From Paragonimus westermani (lineage: Eukaryota; Platyhelminthes; Trematoda; Plagiorchiida; Troglotrematidae): a stretch of 64,000 nucleotides of DNA. Under the pieces are notes generated by a model. That model was not told where the DNA came from and did not search any database. It saw only the letters and a program-made list of their open reading frames with translations. Within the stretch, counting starts at the first letter, position 1, and the number at the start of each line of letters is the position of its first letter. This document shows, one piece after another, positions 35,823-45,960 of this stretch. Position numbers and translations under genes: made by a program. The DNA lies in the NCBI GenBank assembly GCA_008508345.1, contig QNGE01001253.1:92694-156693 (forward strand), in the 5' to 3' direction.

Positions 35823-36050
35823 CATTGAAAGTTCTGCGTTTCACAAACCACTCCAGTATGGCTTGTATTTTTATTTACGAAGTTATGTGAAAGTTGTACC
35901 AGTAAGCGAGTATTAATCCAGACAGATTTCACATGCTCACCGGGTTGCTTAGCTGGTGTAATTTGAACGTTCAAAAATGTTATAAGAAACTTGGTACCAG
36001 ATACGGTCCAGCATTGGACACAGTGATCAAGAAACGGCATTAAAAGAAAA
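35823..36050 (-). CDS. Candidate host exon, weakly immunoglobulin-like
   Basis: This minus-strand segment of 228 bases is open throughout and ends at a perfect donor (CAATG|GTAAGT, intron starting at 35822). It could start after an AG at 36051-36052, although the pyrimidine tract there is poor. With these borders it is a phase 2-2 exon. The peptide has CVQCWTVSGTKFL near the start and INTRLLVQLSHNF... GVVCETQNF at the end. A Trp followed some 50 residues later by a (V)CE(x)xN motif recalls the C and F strands of an Ig domain. The similarity is weak and by eye only; an unrelated exon or chance frame is possible. Confidence 0.25.
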
Positions 36051-36720
36051 CTATTTGGAAGAAGATCTACCAGGACCATCTTCCGATGGTAAAACGACTG
36101 TTCGGCTTGCCATAGAAAGTCTTGTCTTATCGATCAGAGGAACTGTTGTGGTCATTGATCAAACTAGTTAGCTAAAGTTACTTTCAATCCAAGGAAAACA
36201 ACCTGCTAGCCTCCAGTCACGTTGTGTTTATCAATTTCGATGATTGAAACGAATTTCAAACCTACGTCAACTTTGAGTCTAAGTTTGGGAACATTTGCTA
36301 GAGTGGACTTAAAGTGTAATTACGTATTTTGGTAAATTCCTTCTGGTTTCAGCCAAACCTCCAACCTCATCATTTTCCAGACAAGTTGGCTACAGTGCAT
36401 TGGATACTAACGGGCGGTTCCTGCTTCTCACTGATACCTTTGTGATTAGCAGTTTCCAATCAAAATTTTCCGTATACATTCATCTACAAGCCAGAGACTT
36501 CCATGACCCCTTAGATTAGTCCGTGACCAACCACCCCATTTACTTTATGTCGTTGTTGCTTCTTGTTTCCACCATATCAATCCTGTGTGCACATTGCAGA
36601 TTGTTATAATTTGGCAAGTAATTCTAACCTTCGTCGGTTTTCGTCTCCACACAGTTATGCTCAAACCGGATTCTATCAGGGATAGATAAATCATGGCACT
36701 CCACATGAAGTGGTGTAAAC
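36051..36720. other. Possible intron
   Basis: No coding signal was recognised on either strand. It would be an intron if the two flanking candidate exons belong together. Confidence 0.2.
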
Positions 36721-36851
36721 AAGCACTAGTTTCATTTTGAATGGAAAGTTTGAAAGTTGTATAATCAGTTCCCTTAATATTTTCATGCTTAATGGCGCTT
36801 AAAACAAATCTACGCTTATGAACATTCTCACGGGTGTACACCGAACCGCCT
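36721..36851 (-). CDS. Candidate host exon, weakly immunoglobulin-like
   Basis: On the minus strand, after TTGACAG (about 36852) the frame reads VYTRENVHKRRFVLSAIKH, then DYTTFKLSIQNET. The last part resembles the F-G strand region of Ig domains in which the cysteine is replaced. No clear donor closes the exon, and its start phase does not match the next upstream candidate (36991-37107, ending TTTGAA|GTAAGA). Treat it as a hint only. Confidence 0.15.
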
Positions 36852-38204
36852 GTCAAGCAATCACGACTGTGTAATCAAGATGGCTGGAATGGATTGCTTC
36901 TATTTTCCACCCTCTAGATATCCCTCCCCCAAGGTGAGCCAGTTCAAATGCGTTTTAAGGTCAATTCACTAACCTCAGTGTGTCTTACTTCAAACTGCTC
37001 GGAAAAGCCCACCAAAGAATTTCCCATCGCTACCCTTGATTTTAACACCAATCGGTGATCAGTAGATGTCTCTCCAGTATTGACGAAGGAAGCTACCGCC
37101 TTTAAAATCCACAATATGATGTGCTGGCATATTAATACAAAATTCATTAGGACTTTTAATCGGCCAGCCATTTGCAGGTATTATGGTCCATTTGGGAATT
37201 TTGCGTTTTTTTCATTAACCTCATTTTAACTGTTCATTTCTGATCAGGTACATTTCCCACATCTAAACCGGAAAACTGTCGATGGCACACTTATGTTAAT
37301 TCTAATACAACGCAGCCCAAATGGTGTATGGAGACTGTCTTTAGTGTCACATGACCACTCTACGTTCGGCATCACTTCACTAGGAAGATTCATTTTTTCT
37401 GCAGAGGTATTGCAATGAAGAGTTACAACCTGCCGTCTCCAATTTGTGTAATGTTTTCCTGATCTTTTTGTGATAGGCAACACACCTGTTGCTGCCTCTT
37501 GATGATTACAGTGGAAGACCTTTATCTGCCTAGCATTTAGTGGTATTATGACAAGGACAAATTGAGTCACTTGATAGGTTCATTAGGCTGTCGATATTAT
37601 CATTCTAGCAGCTGACTAAATGGACTTTCAAAATTAACTCCGGATTTTAAGTGCCAATGGTCAAAACACGTGCACCCACGTGTTTCTTACTCTAGCGAAT
37701 TGCACGCGCCTAGGACAAAAATCTCATTTTAGAAACCAAACAAAATCTTCAGGAGTACCTGCATTAGGAAAGCTGAGGAAGAAGCGTATTACAGGATCCC
37801 CATGACTTTAGTTTTTGAAAGGAAAAGACTCATGCCAACCCACAGATTCTGTCGGTCGTTCACGCGACTATCCTGTTAGGCCTACCCTTATGACTACACG
37901 CACGAAAACGTTTTAAAACGTTTCGCCGGCATTTCGATTGTTTGTAAACAGATGAGGGTGCCTAATTAGAACACTGAGCAGGTTGTAGCGTTGGATACTT
38001 TGTTTGGGTTGATTTGAACGTTATCGATTCTCGCATGACAAACATATGCAATATCGGATAGTAGAAACGAGAAGCATCATTTAAGCGGACCATCTACTGC
38101 CAGGTTTAGCAATATGTACATCACAGACTTCAACAAAACATGACATTATAGATCAGCGTTTTTGTTCGCCATTTACATTCTAACGATATTCAGACATAAG
38201 ATTT
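36852..38204. other. Unassigned; two minus frames and an 18-bp palindrome
   Basis: Minus frames at 36944-37171 and 37244-37570 are open. The latter has VVTLHCNTS and VEWSCDT, spaced like an Ig B-strand Cys and C-strand Trp, and may belong with the candidate exons downstream. A perfect 18-bp palindrome (AAACGTTTTAAAACGTTT) lies at 37906-37923. Confidence 0.25.
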
Positions 38205-38300
38205 CTAAAAAAATGAGACATTAGACTCGAGTTCTGCTTCGGGTAGAGCTCATCGGTGGTTCACTTTCATTCATGAACGGCGACCACTCCTTGTATGATA
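38205..38300 (-). mobile_element. SINE fragment
   Basis: GAGACATTAGACTCGAGTTC followed by GAGCTCATCGGTGGTTCAC matches the middle of the family tail with divergence. A further short tail piece (CACTTGATCGCAACATT) lies near 38450. Confidence 0.35.
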
Positions 38301-38604
38301 ACCTTTTTAATCACTGTGCCACTTAACTCTCATTATATACGACTGAAAGAGCAAGCGTAAAAGCACAACCATCTTTGTTTTTTAGTGGTGTTGAAACTGC
38401 TCTGGGGTCAGTAATCAGAACAGTGTTCAACAGGTTAAATTATGCACTTGATCGCAACATTAGAAGGAATCTTAGTCGTGGAGTTGTCAAGTGGTGTTAA
38501 CAAGACGGTTGCGATATCGCCTTGAGGCGACTGGGCAATTCTGTGATTATTCGTAAGCAAGTATGACTGTGCATTTGCGTACCATAGTTTAGTTTCGCCT
38601 ACTG
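38301..38604. other. No gene recognised between SINE copies
   Basis: Nothing was identified apart from the short SINE tail piece near 38450. Confidence 0.4.
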
Positions 38605-38800
38605 TGAGGTCATTAGCATAGTGGTTGGTACGGTTTTATCACGAAAGTGAGACCGGAGTCCTGGTCCCGGTTGTGGTAGAGTTATGAACTACTGACGAAC
38701 TCTAACAAGAATACAATTTGAGTCTGGCTCTTCTTCTGAAAGGAGTTGACTGGAAGAGACAGAAATCTATACTGTGCAGTTATGACTCTTAGACATACTT
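38605..38800 (+). mobile_element. tRNA-like SINE, best promoter boxes
   Basis: GAGGTCATTAGCATAGTGGTTGG fits an A box (TAGCATAGTGG), and GGAGTCCTGGTCCC sits where the B box is expected, about 40 bases later. The tail then follows in family order: ACTACTGACGAACTCTAA, ATTTGAGTCTGGC, AAAGGAGTTGACTGG. It is probably the 5' end of a plus-strand copy. Confidence 0.6.
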
Positions 38801-39439
38801 GATTAACATCATGGTACCGCGACTTCTCAACATCGTAGTTCTGCTTGTGCCTCTTAAGTTTTCGGTACAACATTGATTTGGTGATTCGTTTGTGTGTGTT
38901 CATGTTACTGAGACTGACTGTATATCCGCACAATTTCAGTTTTGTCTATGTCTGTCAAACAGAGTGATTCGGCTTTCTGGATTCTAACCCCTTGTGACAC
39001 TTTGTTATGTTACTTATCCCAGCTGAGTTGCATTTGCGTCAGTGGCTGATTTTGTACCTCTCACTTAGCATCCTATTTACTGTCTTCATCTAACCTGTGT
39101 GGTTACGCTGTTGTTTATCTTCCTGGCTTAAATCTATGCAAGCAGGTGATTTCAGTAACTACCAATCAAGGGAAGAAAGGCAATTCTACTTATAGACATG
39201 CCGCTTATCTTGGCTCATTTGTCACTAGTAATTTACAGAATGTTAAATTAACCACACGATAGTGGCTCCGCAGTGGACAGTTGCTCGTTTGTGAGCCATC
39301 CACAAATGCGGTTGATTGATTTCATCCCACATGAAAAAAGCATTACAATTTCATTCTATCATCTTATATCCTTCGTGACTGTGACAATATTGTTCTGTGA
39401 TTAGCTGGCCAGTTTATCTGTTTATGACAGCTTATCATT
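38801..39439. other. No gene recognised
   Basis: Nothing was identified on either strand. Confidence 0.4.
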
Positions 39440-39720
39440 CTAACACCTAATAACGCTCAGTGGGTCCCAGTCCCCGACGTATACAATACTGATGAGAACG
39501 AAAAGGGTCGATATAGTTGTGACTAATTCGCCGGCGGGCACTAGTACCAACCACTTGCAACTGCTTTCTGATAGTTGGGAACAGTGGTGTTGTTGTTTGT
39601 AGGTCGGGTTGATGGTTTTGTTGTTGATATGTTCGCCTAGCTTGGCATTTACGTTGCAAACGTTTCATCACCAGGCGAAGTGACATCATCAGTGCGTAAG
39701 TGTTTTGGCGTATATTTTGT
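39440..39720 (-). mobile_element. Solo Penelope-like 3' end
   Basis: On the minus strand this matches the 3' tail of the element at 15462-15640: CACTGATGATGTCACTTCG, GGTGATGAAACGTTTGCAAC, AAATGCCAAGCTAGGCGAAC, then ACCATCAACCCGACC. No GIY-YIG coding sequence precedes it. It is a 5'-truncated insertion or a leftover terminal repeat (PLE pLTR). Confidence 0.7.
39634..39710 (-). ncRNA. Hammerhead-ribozyme-like motif in Penelope 3' end
   Basis: On the minus strand: CTGATGA (39692-39686), stem II GTCAC/GTGAT with an 8-base loop, GAAAC (39666-39662), stem III ACGTT-TGC-AACGT (perfect 5 bp), then the cleavage-site-like U-A. Stem I is imperfect: GCA pairs with TGC after two unpaired A, and an outer CGCC pairs with GGCG across an internal loop. 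All core strings of a type I hammerhead are present in order. PLEs are known to carry hammerheads. The imperfect stem I and a bulge in stem II leave activity uncertain. Confidence 0.5.
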
Positions 39721-42349
39721 AACTGCTTCTTTTCGTTTCCTCTAGGGTAGCGGTGGAAGCTTGCTTGTTAACTGACTGACCCCACCCGGCTAACAATTGC
39801 AATTACGAGAAAAGAAAGTGTAACAACTACAGAAATTGGACTAGATTTTACTGTTAGATAATTGATGACTGGCGTTTCCCTGACACTTTAACAAAACGTT
39901 TGACAAACCGGCCTTTAAAGCAATTCATTACAAAAATTTCCAATTACTTGCCACCCCATGTCGTACCCCTTGGTTTACGCTAGGCACAGAGTAAAAGATT
40001 GAGACTACGATTAGTGCATTGCAAGTCTTCTATGATGACATATGTACGCAAGGTTCCTTTGGCTTCGAACACGGACTCTTCCAAATACCGTGCGCCTAGA
40101 TCAGGCGAACAGGTATTCATTCGTAAATATCTAAAACAAAATCCTACATATTCAGAGACAACAGTGAGTAAAGTGAGTAAAGTGAGGATGACCATGTTTT
40201 TTTTCGTTATTCATTGCGTTGACCCACCTACGGCGCTGCTTTCATTATTTTCACGTAAACCATCCTGATAAGATCTTTGCATACCTCAATATCGCTTTTT
40301 TGCAAATGTTTTTCAGTTTGAGGTGCCTTAAAGAGTCTTCATGGACTTGATTAACGTCTTTAGTGGGAACCACGTTAATTGGATAATGTTGATACAATGA
40401 GGCAGGTAGTATGTGAGTACACAAACCTTGCAATCAAGCTGGAATAGAAAGCATCGAAGTGCGCATTAGCGTAAATCCTGGATTAACGTTGGGACTCGAA
40501 TGTTGTGTTCTTTTCCTACTATCTACTCTACCATGAACACAACGGCTACTAAACGAATTTACCTGGTCCAGTGGATTCGCCCAGATATTTCACTGTACAT
40601 TCTGTCATAACCAGATTGAACAGCTGCAAGAGACAAGAGCACAAGTGCCAGCGGCGTTGTCAAAACAGCGGGATGTCAGGGGCTACGTGCGGTTGATATT
40701 CTACATTCTGGGCACATGGACAACCAAAGTTGTTGGCCGCAGTTGGCAGGCAAATCCTAAATGCGCTGCCGTGCTTAATCACATCTCTAGCTCAGACACA
40801 TCCAACTGTGGTACGGCCTGACTGAGTAATCAATTTCATTAGCCGTCTGTTACTCCATTAAACAAAAATAGCACAGGTTTGTCAGTATCCGAAAGAGTAC
40901 TTACCGCAAAATGAATGAGTGTCAATTCGTCAACATGAGTAGATTAACCCTTTACTTAATAATCTACGCCGACATCCGATTAAATGAAAATAATTTTTTA
41001 TTCTGACCAGAAGTGTACTGAGAAAACAATATGACGGTTTCCGAATTTCACATACTGATAATAAACTCGACAAAACACATTATAAATCACGCCGGTCCAA
41101 TGTGTGATCATAGCTAAGCCAGTCTACTGAACTCAGTTCTCATTAGAATGAGGACGACACCACATCAGAACTGAAAGAGACGAGTTAGTCTATCATGGGG
41201 AGCATCTTCGAATTAATTTAATTAGTAGATCAACTTTTAAAGCGTGTAGCTAAAGAGTAAGGCGTAGATGAAAACGAAGCCAGTGAAATACCTCAATTTT
41301 TCGGTGGTCAATTTTGTTGACTGGGCCATAGGCGACCCTAAGTGTATTAGTTGACACTCATTCCAGTATTGGATCTTGTGTCAATACAGTTCATCACTGA
41401 AGTAATATATTATAACCGTCTTGAATTTATCATAATATGGGGGTGATTGTCGCGATGAATTTTGTCTGGTCAGCGCCGCAAAATTTTTTTCGAAAATGGA
41501 CAACAAAATTTCATTTATAAATACGTCTTGTTCTAAAGCTTTTTTCCACCTTGGCACACGAAAATTTGGTTTCTGAAAAGTTAATTATCAAACTGTTCGG
41601 TTATACTGTTTGTGAGTTTGTAAGTTGTTGTAATTTAATTTTAATAACTAAATCGTGGTTGATGGACTTAAAGCGTATCAGCCTTTAGTTTGATGATCTT
41701 GACGAACATGTTATGACGTCGTCAGCACTTGTTAGCCCGATGAAATATCAGCCACTTTTGGACGTTGATTATCAGTTAGCATCCCAATTATGCCAGTTTG
41801 TTCGGAATTACTTCATGTCCAGTCTCGGTTTTTTTTTCACTGCTCTCTGTGATCGAAGTTGGTGCACTCGGTGTCCGGGCAAATAGTTAAGTTAGCTCAT
41901 AGCCACTGAGCGCGTCCCTTGGTTGTGGATTGGAGAATGGCTTTCCACATGAAGACTAAATGCGAAATAAGCGGCGTTCTACCCGCTAGTAAGCAGTCAC
42001 AGACAATGAGCGGTAGTACTACTAGGGCATTGGAAATTCACAGTTGGCAGACGATTATCCCTTGAAATTTCACACAAGCCCTGTGATTGCATAACGACAT
42101 CGAGTATGTTACTTCGCCTCAGACGGGTTTCAGGCGCCTCAGGGGCAGCGCCTGAGTTCCCGGTCAGCATGTCGTTTGTCTGACATGCTGTTGTATGACG
42201 TACTGACAACTCCAGTCTACACCAACCATGGACAATCTCTGAGGAAGGAATCACCTCTGTGATCACCGGCTTCATCAGGTACACAAGGTGTATCGGTTAT
42301 CTTCAATAGCTGAACTTCATTCGAAAGATGTACGAACCAAGTCAGTCAC
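39721..42349. other. No gene recognised
   Basis: An antisense ORF pair at 39980-40268 and a minus frame at 40251-40433 (with a GAG|GTATGC donor-like end) are unrecognised. Runs of T lie near 40197-40204 and 41828-41836. The last 400 bases may belong to the 5' flank of the LINE that follows. Confidence 0.35.
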
Positions 42350-42600
42350 GGCTCTCAGCAACAACAGGCATGCGTCTCAACAACCCTGTCGACCTTGGAT
42401 TCACTGCCTGGAGAGATCTATTACATTAGATTCGCCTTCGTTAGTGGATCCTCGAACTGTTGTGCTGCATTTGTTGCCATCTCCTTCAGGATGCACTGAA
42501 CATTCTGGATGGATGAACTCTGTCTGGGGGGAGTATAAGCCGAACCACTACTGTTCACCGCCCCTAATGAACTACGAACGTCGCGTCTTCTCTCCATGTC
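42350..42600 (+). repeat. Coding-like dispersed repeat (partner of 19690-19920)
   Basis: The plus frame 42288-42611 carries SPSLVDPRTV, CTEHSGWMNS and YKPNHY, matching the minus-strand block at 19.7-19.9 kb. Its position about 400 bases before a LINE endonuclease in the same sense suggests a LINE 5' region or first ORF. The function is not known. Confidence 0.5.
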
Positions 42601-43005
42601 TTGTGAGCTAGGTTTCTTTCGAATCAAAGGCTCTTGACCGGATCTATACCACCACCTCCTTTTTTCGACCTGCGCAATCGGGCAGCAGACTGCCTCTACC
42701 ATTATGAACTCAGACCAACATTAAATTAGAATTTTTTCATACCTTTTTGTCACTCGTCGAGGTGTCAAAATTCGGCTCTGCTATAATGTCCCATTCTACC
42801 GCACCAGCCCATCTTATTTTGTTTACCCCTCTTTTATCATACAACCCTTCACCTGATGACCCCCACCCCATTTTTCTCGCGCATTTCGGGGACTCATCTC
42901 ATTTGCCGCCCGCGGTGGAAATTACTGCCAGAATGATAGCGTGACCAGCACCAAGGTGCTGCTTTTACCTGACGATCGCCAACCCCAATGATCCCTTGAA
43001 CAGCA

Positions 43006-44050
43006 TTTAAACTTGCCACCATTAACATTCTAACACTTGTACAGATAGGCCACCAGGCAGCCCTCGACCGTATTTTGGGGATCTTCGACATCGATGTCTG
43101 CTGTCTAGCCGAAACGTGGTTTCACGATTCAAGCTCAGTGCTACATCTTCCATCTCCATATGCCGCTTCATTATGCGGGTAGAACGTATGGTTGCCTGGG
43201 GACCATGCAGCTTACGTCACTGGATAAACCAGTGTTGAAATTGCCCCAAACGCATATGTAGAGAAGTTACTACTTGACTGGATTCCTGTCAGCAGTCGCT
43301 CTTGTGAGGTCAGACTCAAAGATATGGCTGAAGTATTCGGAGGTGTCTATCCCAAACGTTTCCTGTCTGTTGTTGCGGCATAATTCTCCACAAAATATAG
43401 ACCAGACATAATCAAATGTTAGTTTTATCACCAGCTTATTAACTTTCTATGCACCGCGCGACGCACGGATATTGTAGTACTGGCTGAAAACTGGAAAACT
43501 CATATACAGAGACTAATTGCTGATAGGTGTGACTTAACTGGTTCACAATTTTAGGGCACTTGTCGAACAGACAACAGTGAATGTTTCTCACAGCTCCATG
43601 CTGATAACTGTGCGTTTCTGGTAAGCATTAATTTTTGCCGTTTCAGGCGTCAATGTGCTACTTGGCGGCCTCCGTCGTCGAGTAGATCGTGAACAGAGGT
43701 TGACTACATGGCCTTCAATTGCTTGTCTGTTTCCAAGATTGCAGGTAAATTTGGAGCACCTACGTGGATTCCGATCACGCATCGTTATATGCCAGGTTGG
43801 TTTTGCGTTATGATGGGAGACCACTTCGTCGCCAACCAAAAGTTAATGTATCTAAACGAGCAAGTCCGCAGATGCTTCACGCTTATCATTGTGCGCTTGC
43901 CTGTAGATTAGGTCCTATTCCATCAGACAATATTAAATCACGTTGAGCACATAAACGGCATGCGAGGCATAGGTGCGACACCGCATCATGTGGTACTACT
44001 ACAAGTTCAGCTGCCAATCACTAGGTCTCTATGCGATCACAGAAGTTTCT
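43006..44050 (+). pseudogene. LINE APE-type endonuclease remnant
   Basis: LATINILTLVQIGHQAALD, then DIDVCCLAETWFHD (with the conserved glutamate of the metal site), LLDWIPV, and near 43755 STYVDSDHASLYARL, where the terminal SDH catalytic motif is preserved. Frames shift repeatedly and stops occur. The domain would nick target DNA to prime cDNA synthesis. Confidence 0.7.
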
Positions 44051-44429
44051 CGACGCTTGACGGAATACTCCATCAAGCATTGAGTACAACTCCACTAGCA
44101 AGGCTACTCGCTTGCAGCTCGCAAAGCATCTGCATGAAGATCGCAAGGCATAGTGAACACAACGCGCTACCGACATGGAACAAGTCACTGCTAACGAGAA
44201 CTATAGGAAGCTTTCCCATCTCGTCCGAACAAGTGGTAACACGAAGCCAGATGTGAGCGAAACCAATGGTGAGCCTATTCATAAACTGTAACGACACTTA
44301 GGACGCCAGGCTGAGCACTTCCAACAGCAGTTCAACTGACCACTCGCAAAATTGACTACACCCTCGGGCTCTGATTGTGCCCATTGGTTTGTTGAAGTTT
44401 CTCTGCACTCGCAAACAAAAGTCTCCGTC

Positions 44430-45473
44430 GAGATCAAGTTGCTGAAACGTCACAAGACATCCGGCTCACACGAAATCTCCCCAAACCTCTTTGCAGGTGG
44501 ACGCCCAGCCTTGGTTGTAGAGCTGACCGTCCCGTTCCAGAAATTGTGGATCACTGGGGTTGTTCCAAATGGCTAGGGCTCGGCTAACATCGTCCCCACT
44601 GAGTCAAATTTGCCCGTAGCCATTATACTTCGTAGAATAGGCGAAACGCGCGACAAACATATTTGCGAGAGACAAGTTGGGTGTCGCCCTGTTCGCGGCT
44701 CTATTGGTCACATCTTCACATTTCGCCCGATATTTGAATTCCGCCATTCATATAGAAGACCAACAGTTGCCGTCTTTTTGAACATTGGAGGGGATTTCGA
44801 TTCCGTTGACAGAGTTACACTCTGGGACTGTCTATCAAGGAAGGGTGTGCCTGTGAAGTATGTAAACATGTTGAAAGCAATTTACTACCAGAACTCAGAC
44901 AGGGTTAGAGATTATTGCGGCATATCGCCGGCCATCAACACTTCAAATGAGGTGCGACAAGGTTGTCCAGCCTACCCTTTCCTGTGCAGCTTTGCAGTAG
45001 AGGAGATGCTACACTGTACCCCGATAGAATGCGGATATAGTCGTGTGGATTTGCTCCCAGATACTCGAATTCGAGACACAGGTTATGCAGATGATATCGC
45101 CCTAATCCGTGAAGACTCGCAGGAAATACGGAACATCATCTTACACACATCAGAGACCTCCGTTCGTCAGTCTCGTATGGCCTCTGCACATACAAGGTGC
45201 AAGATGTTGTTGCAATATTCGCGGGACCCCGTGCCCACTATCACCCTTGGTGTTGAACAGTTGCAAGTAATCGAGAAGTTTATGTATCTTCGGTTTTGTA
45301 TCGGCGCTCGTGAAATGTCTGACTGGATCACAAATCGCATAGTAAAAGCTCCGATGGTGTTTGCCAACATATGCCATCTGTGGCGTCCGCATGCCCCCAG
45401 TCTTTTTGTGAAAAGCAGAGTGTATAATGTCACCGTAAGTACAATCCTGTTGTATGGTTTCCAAACCTGATCC
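44430..45473 (+). pseudogene. LINE reverse transcriptase remnant with a 286-codon open core
   Basis: Before 44580: KTSGSHEISPNLFAGG, VPFQKLW, VPNG, then a stop. The core 44610-45470 is open but has no true start (it begins at a TTG in an older frame). Motifs: QVGCRPVRGSIGHIFT; motif A FLNIGGDFDSVDR, where the catalytic Asp of the usual FLDI is Asn; motif B RQGCPAYPFL; motif C GYADDIAL with both Asp kept; then FMYLRFCIGA, NICHLW and VSTILLYG. The motif A change alone should abolish activity. A stop follows FQT at 45471, just where ETW is expected. Confidence 0.85.
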
Positions 45474-45960
45474 ATTCACATGAAGCATGTTCACAGAGTA
45501 TCCGTCATCGACCATCCGTGACTTCGAGGCAATAGCGTTGATTGGTGAGAGCACCGTGTCAGCAACTACGGAGTTCACCGACGTGTCCTCGGAACGGTTA
45601 AACTCTGTCGACCATTAAGTCTACCGATCTCGTCTCACACGCTTGCTTGGCTTGGCCACATCTTACGACTGTCAACTCACCGCCTTTGACATCGCGTCTT
45701 GTTTGCGGATGGTGGGTAAAGCTGGAGGTGGCAGCCCGGTGAATACTGATTGACTTGGGTGTGGGGAACGAAGGCACTCACTGCGAAGTACACTTCAATA
45801 GGCGCTTCCGGCTGCGGTCCAAAGGACCTTGAAACATTTGGTTGATCACACTGTCTGATATGGCGGACAACAGACGTTAACGGCGCTCGTGTTGAGTCTC
45901 TATGCGCATCGTTGTAATTTTTTCCTCTTGCCCATCCACAATCGTTTCTTCATTAACCTT
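45474..45960 (+). pseudogene. LINE C-terminal region remnant
   Basis: Broken frames give LAWLGHILRLSTHRL, RVLFADGG, then TWVWGTKALTAKY and GPKDLETF. This order is typical of the part after the RT thumb in this kind of LINE. No finger was found. Confidence 0.6.

Larger units (their letters stand above)
42985..45960 (+). mobile_element. Nearly full-length decayed APE-type LINE
   Basis: The order is endonuclease, linker, RT, C-terminal region, all on the plus strand with many stops and frameshifts. The endonuclease begins at LATINILTLVQIG (about 43013). RT motifs follow at 44430-45470. The C-terminal region (LAWLGHILRLSTHRL at about 45640, then LFADGG and TWVWGTKALT) reaches about 45860-45960. 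The sequence of motifs resembles LINE families common in flukes. The clade was not assigned. Confidence 0.85.

Noticed and set aside
42421..42702. 93-codon minus-strand ORF
   Set aside because: Antisense shadow of the coding-like repeat on the plus strand, which has a protein-level partner at 19.7 kb.
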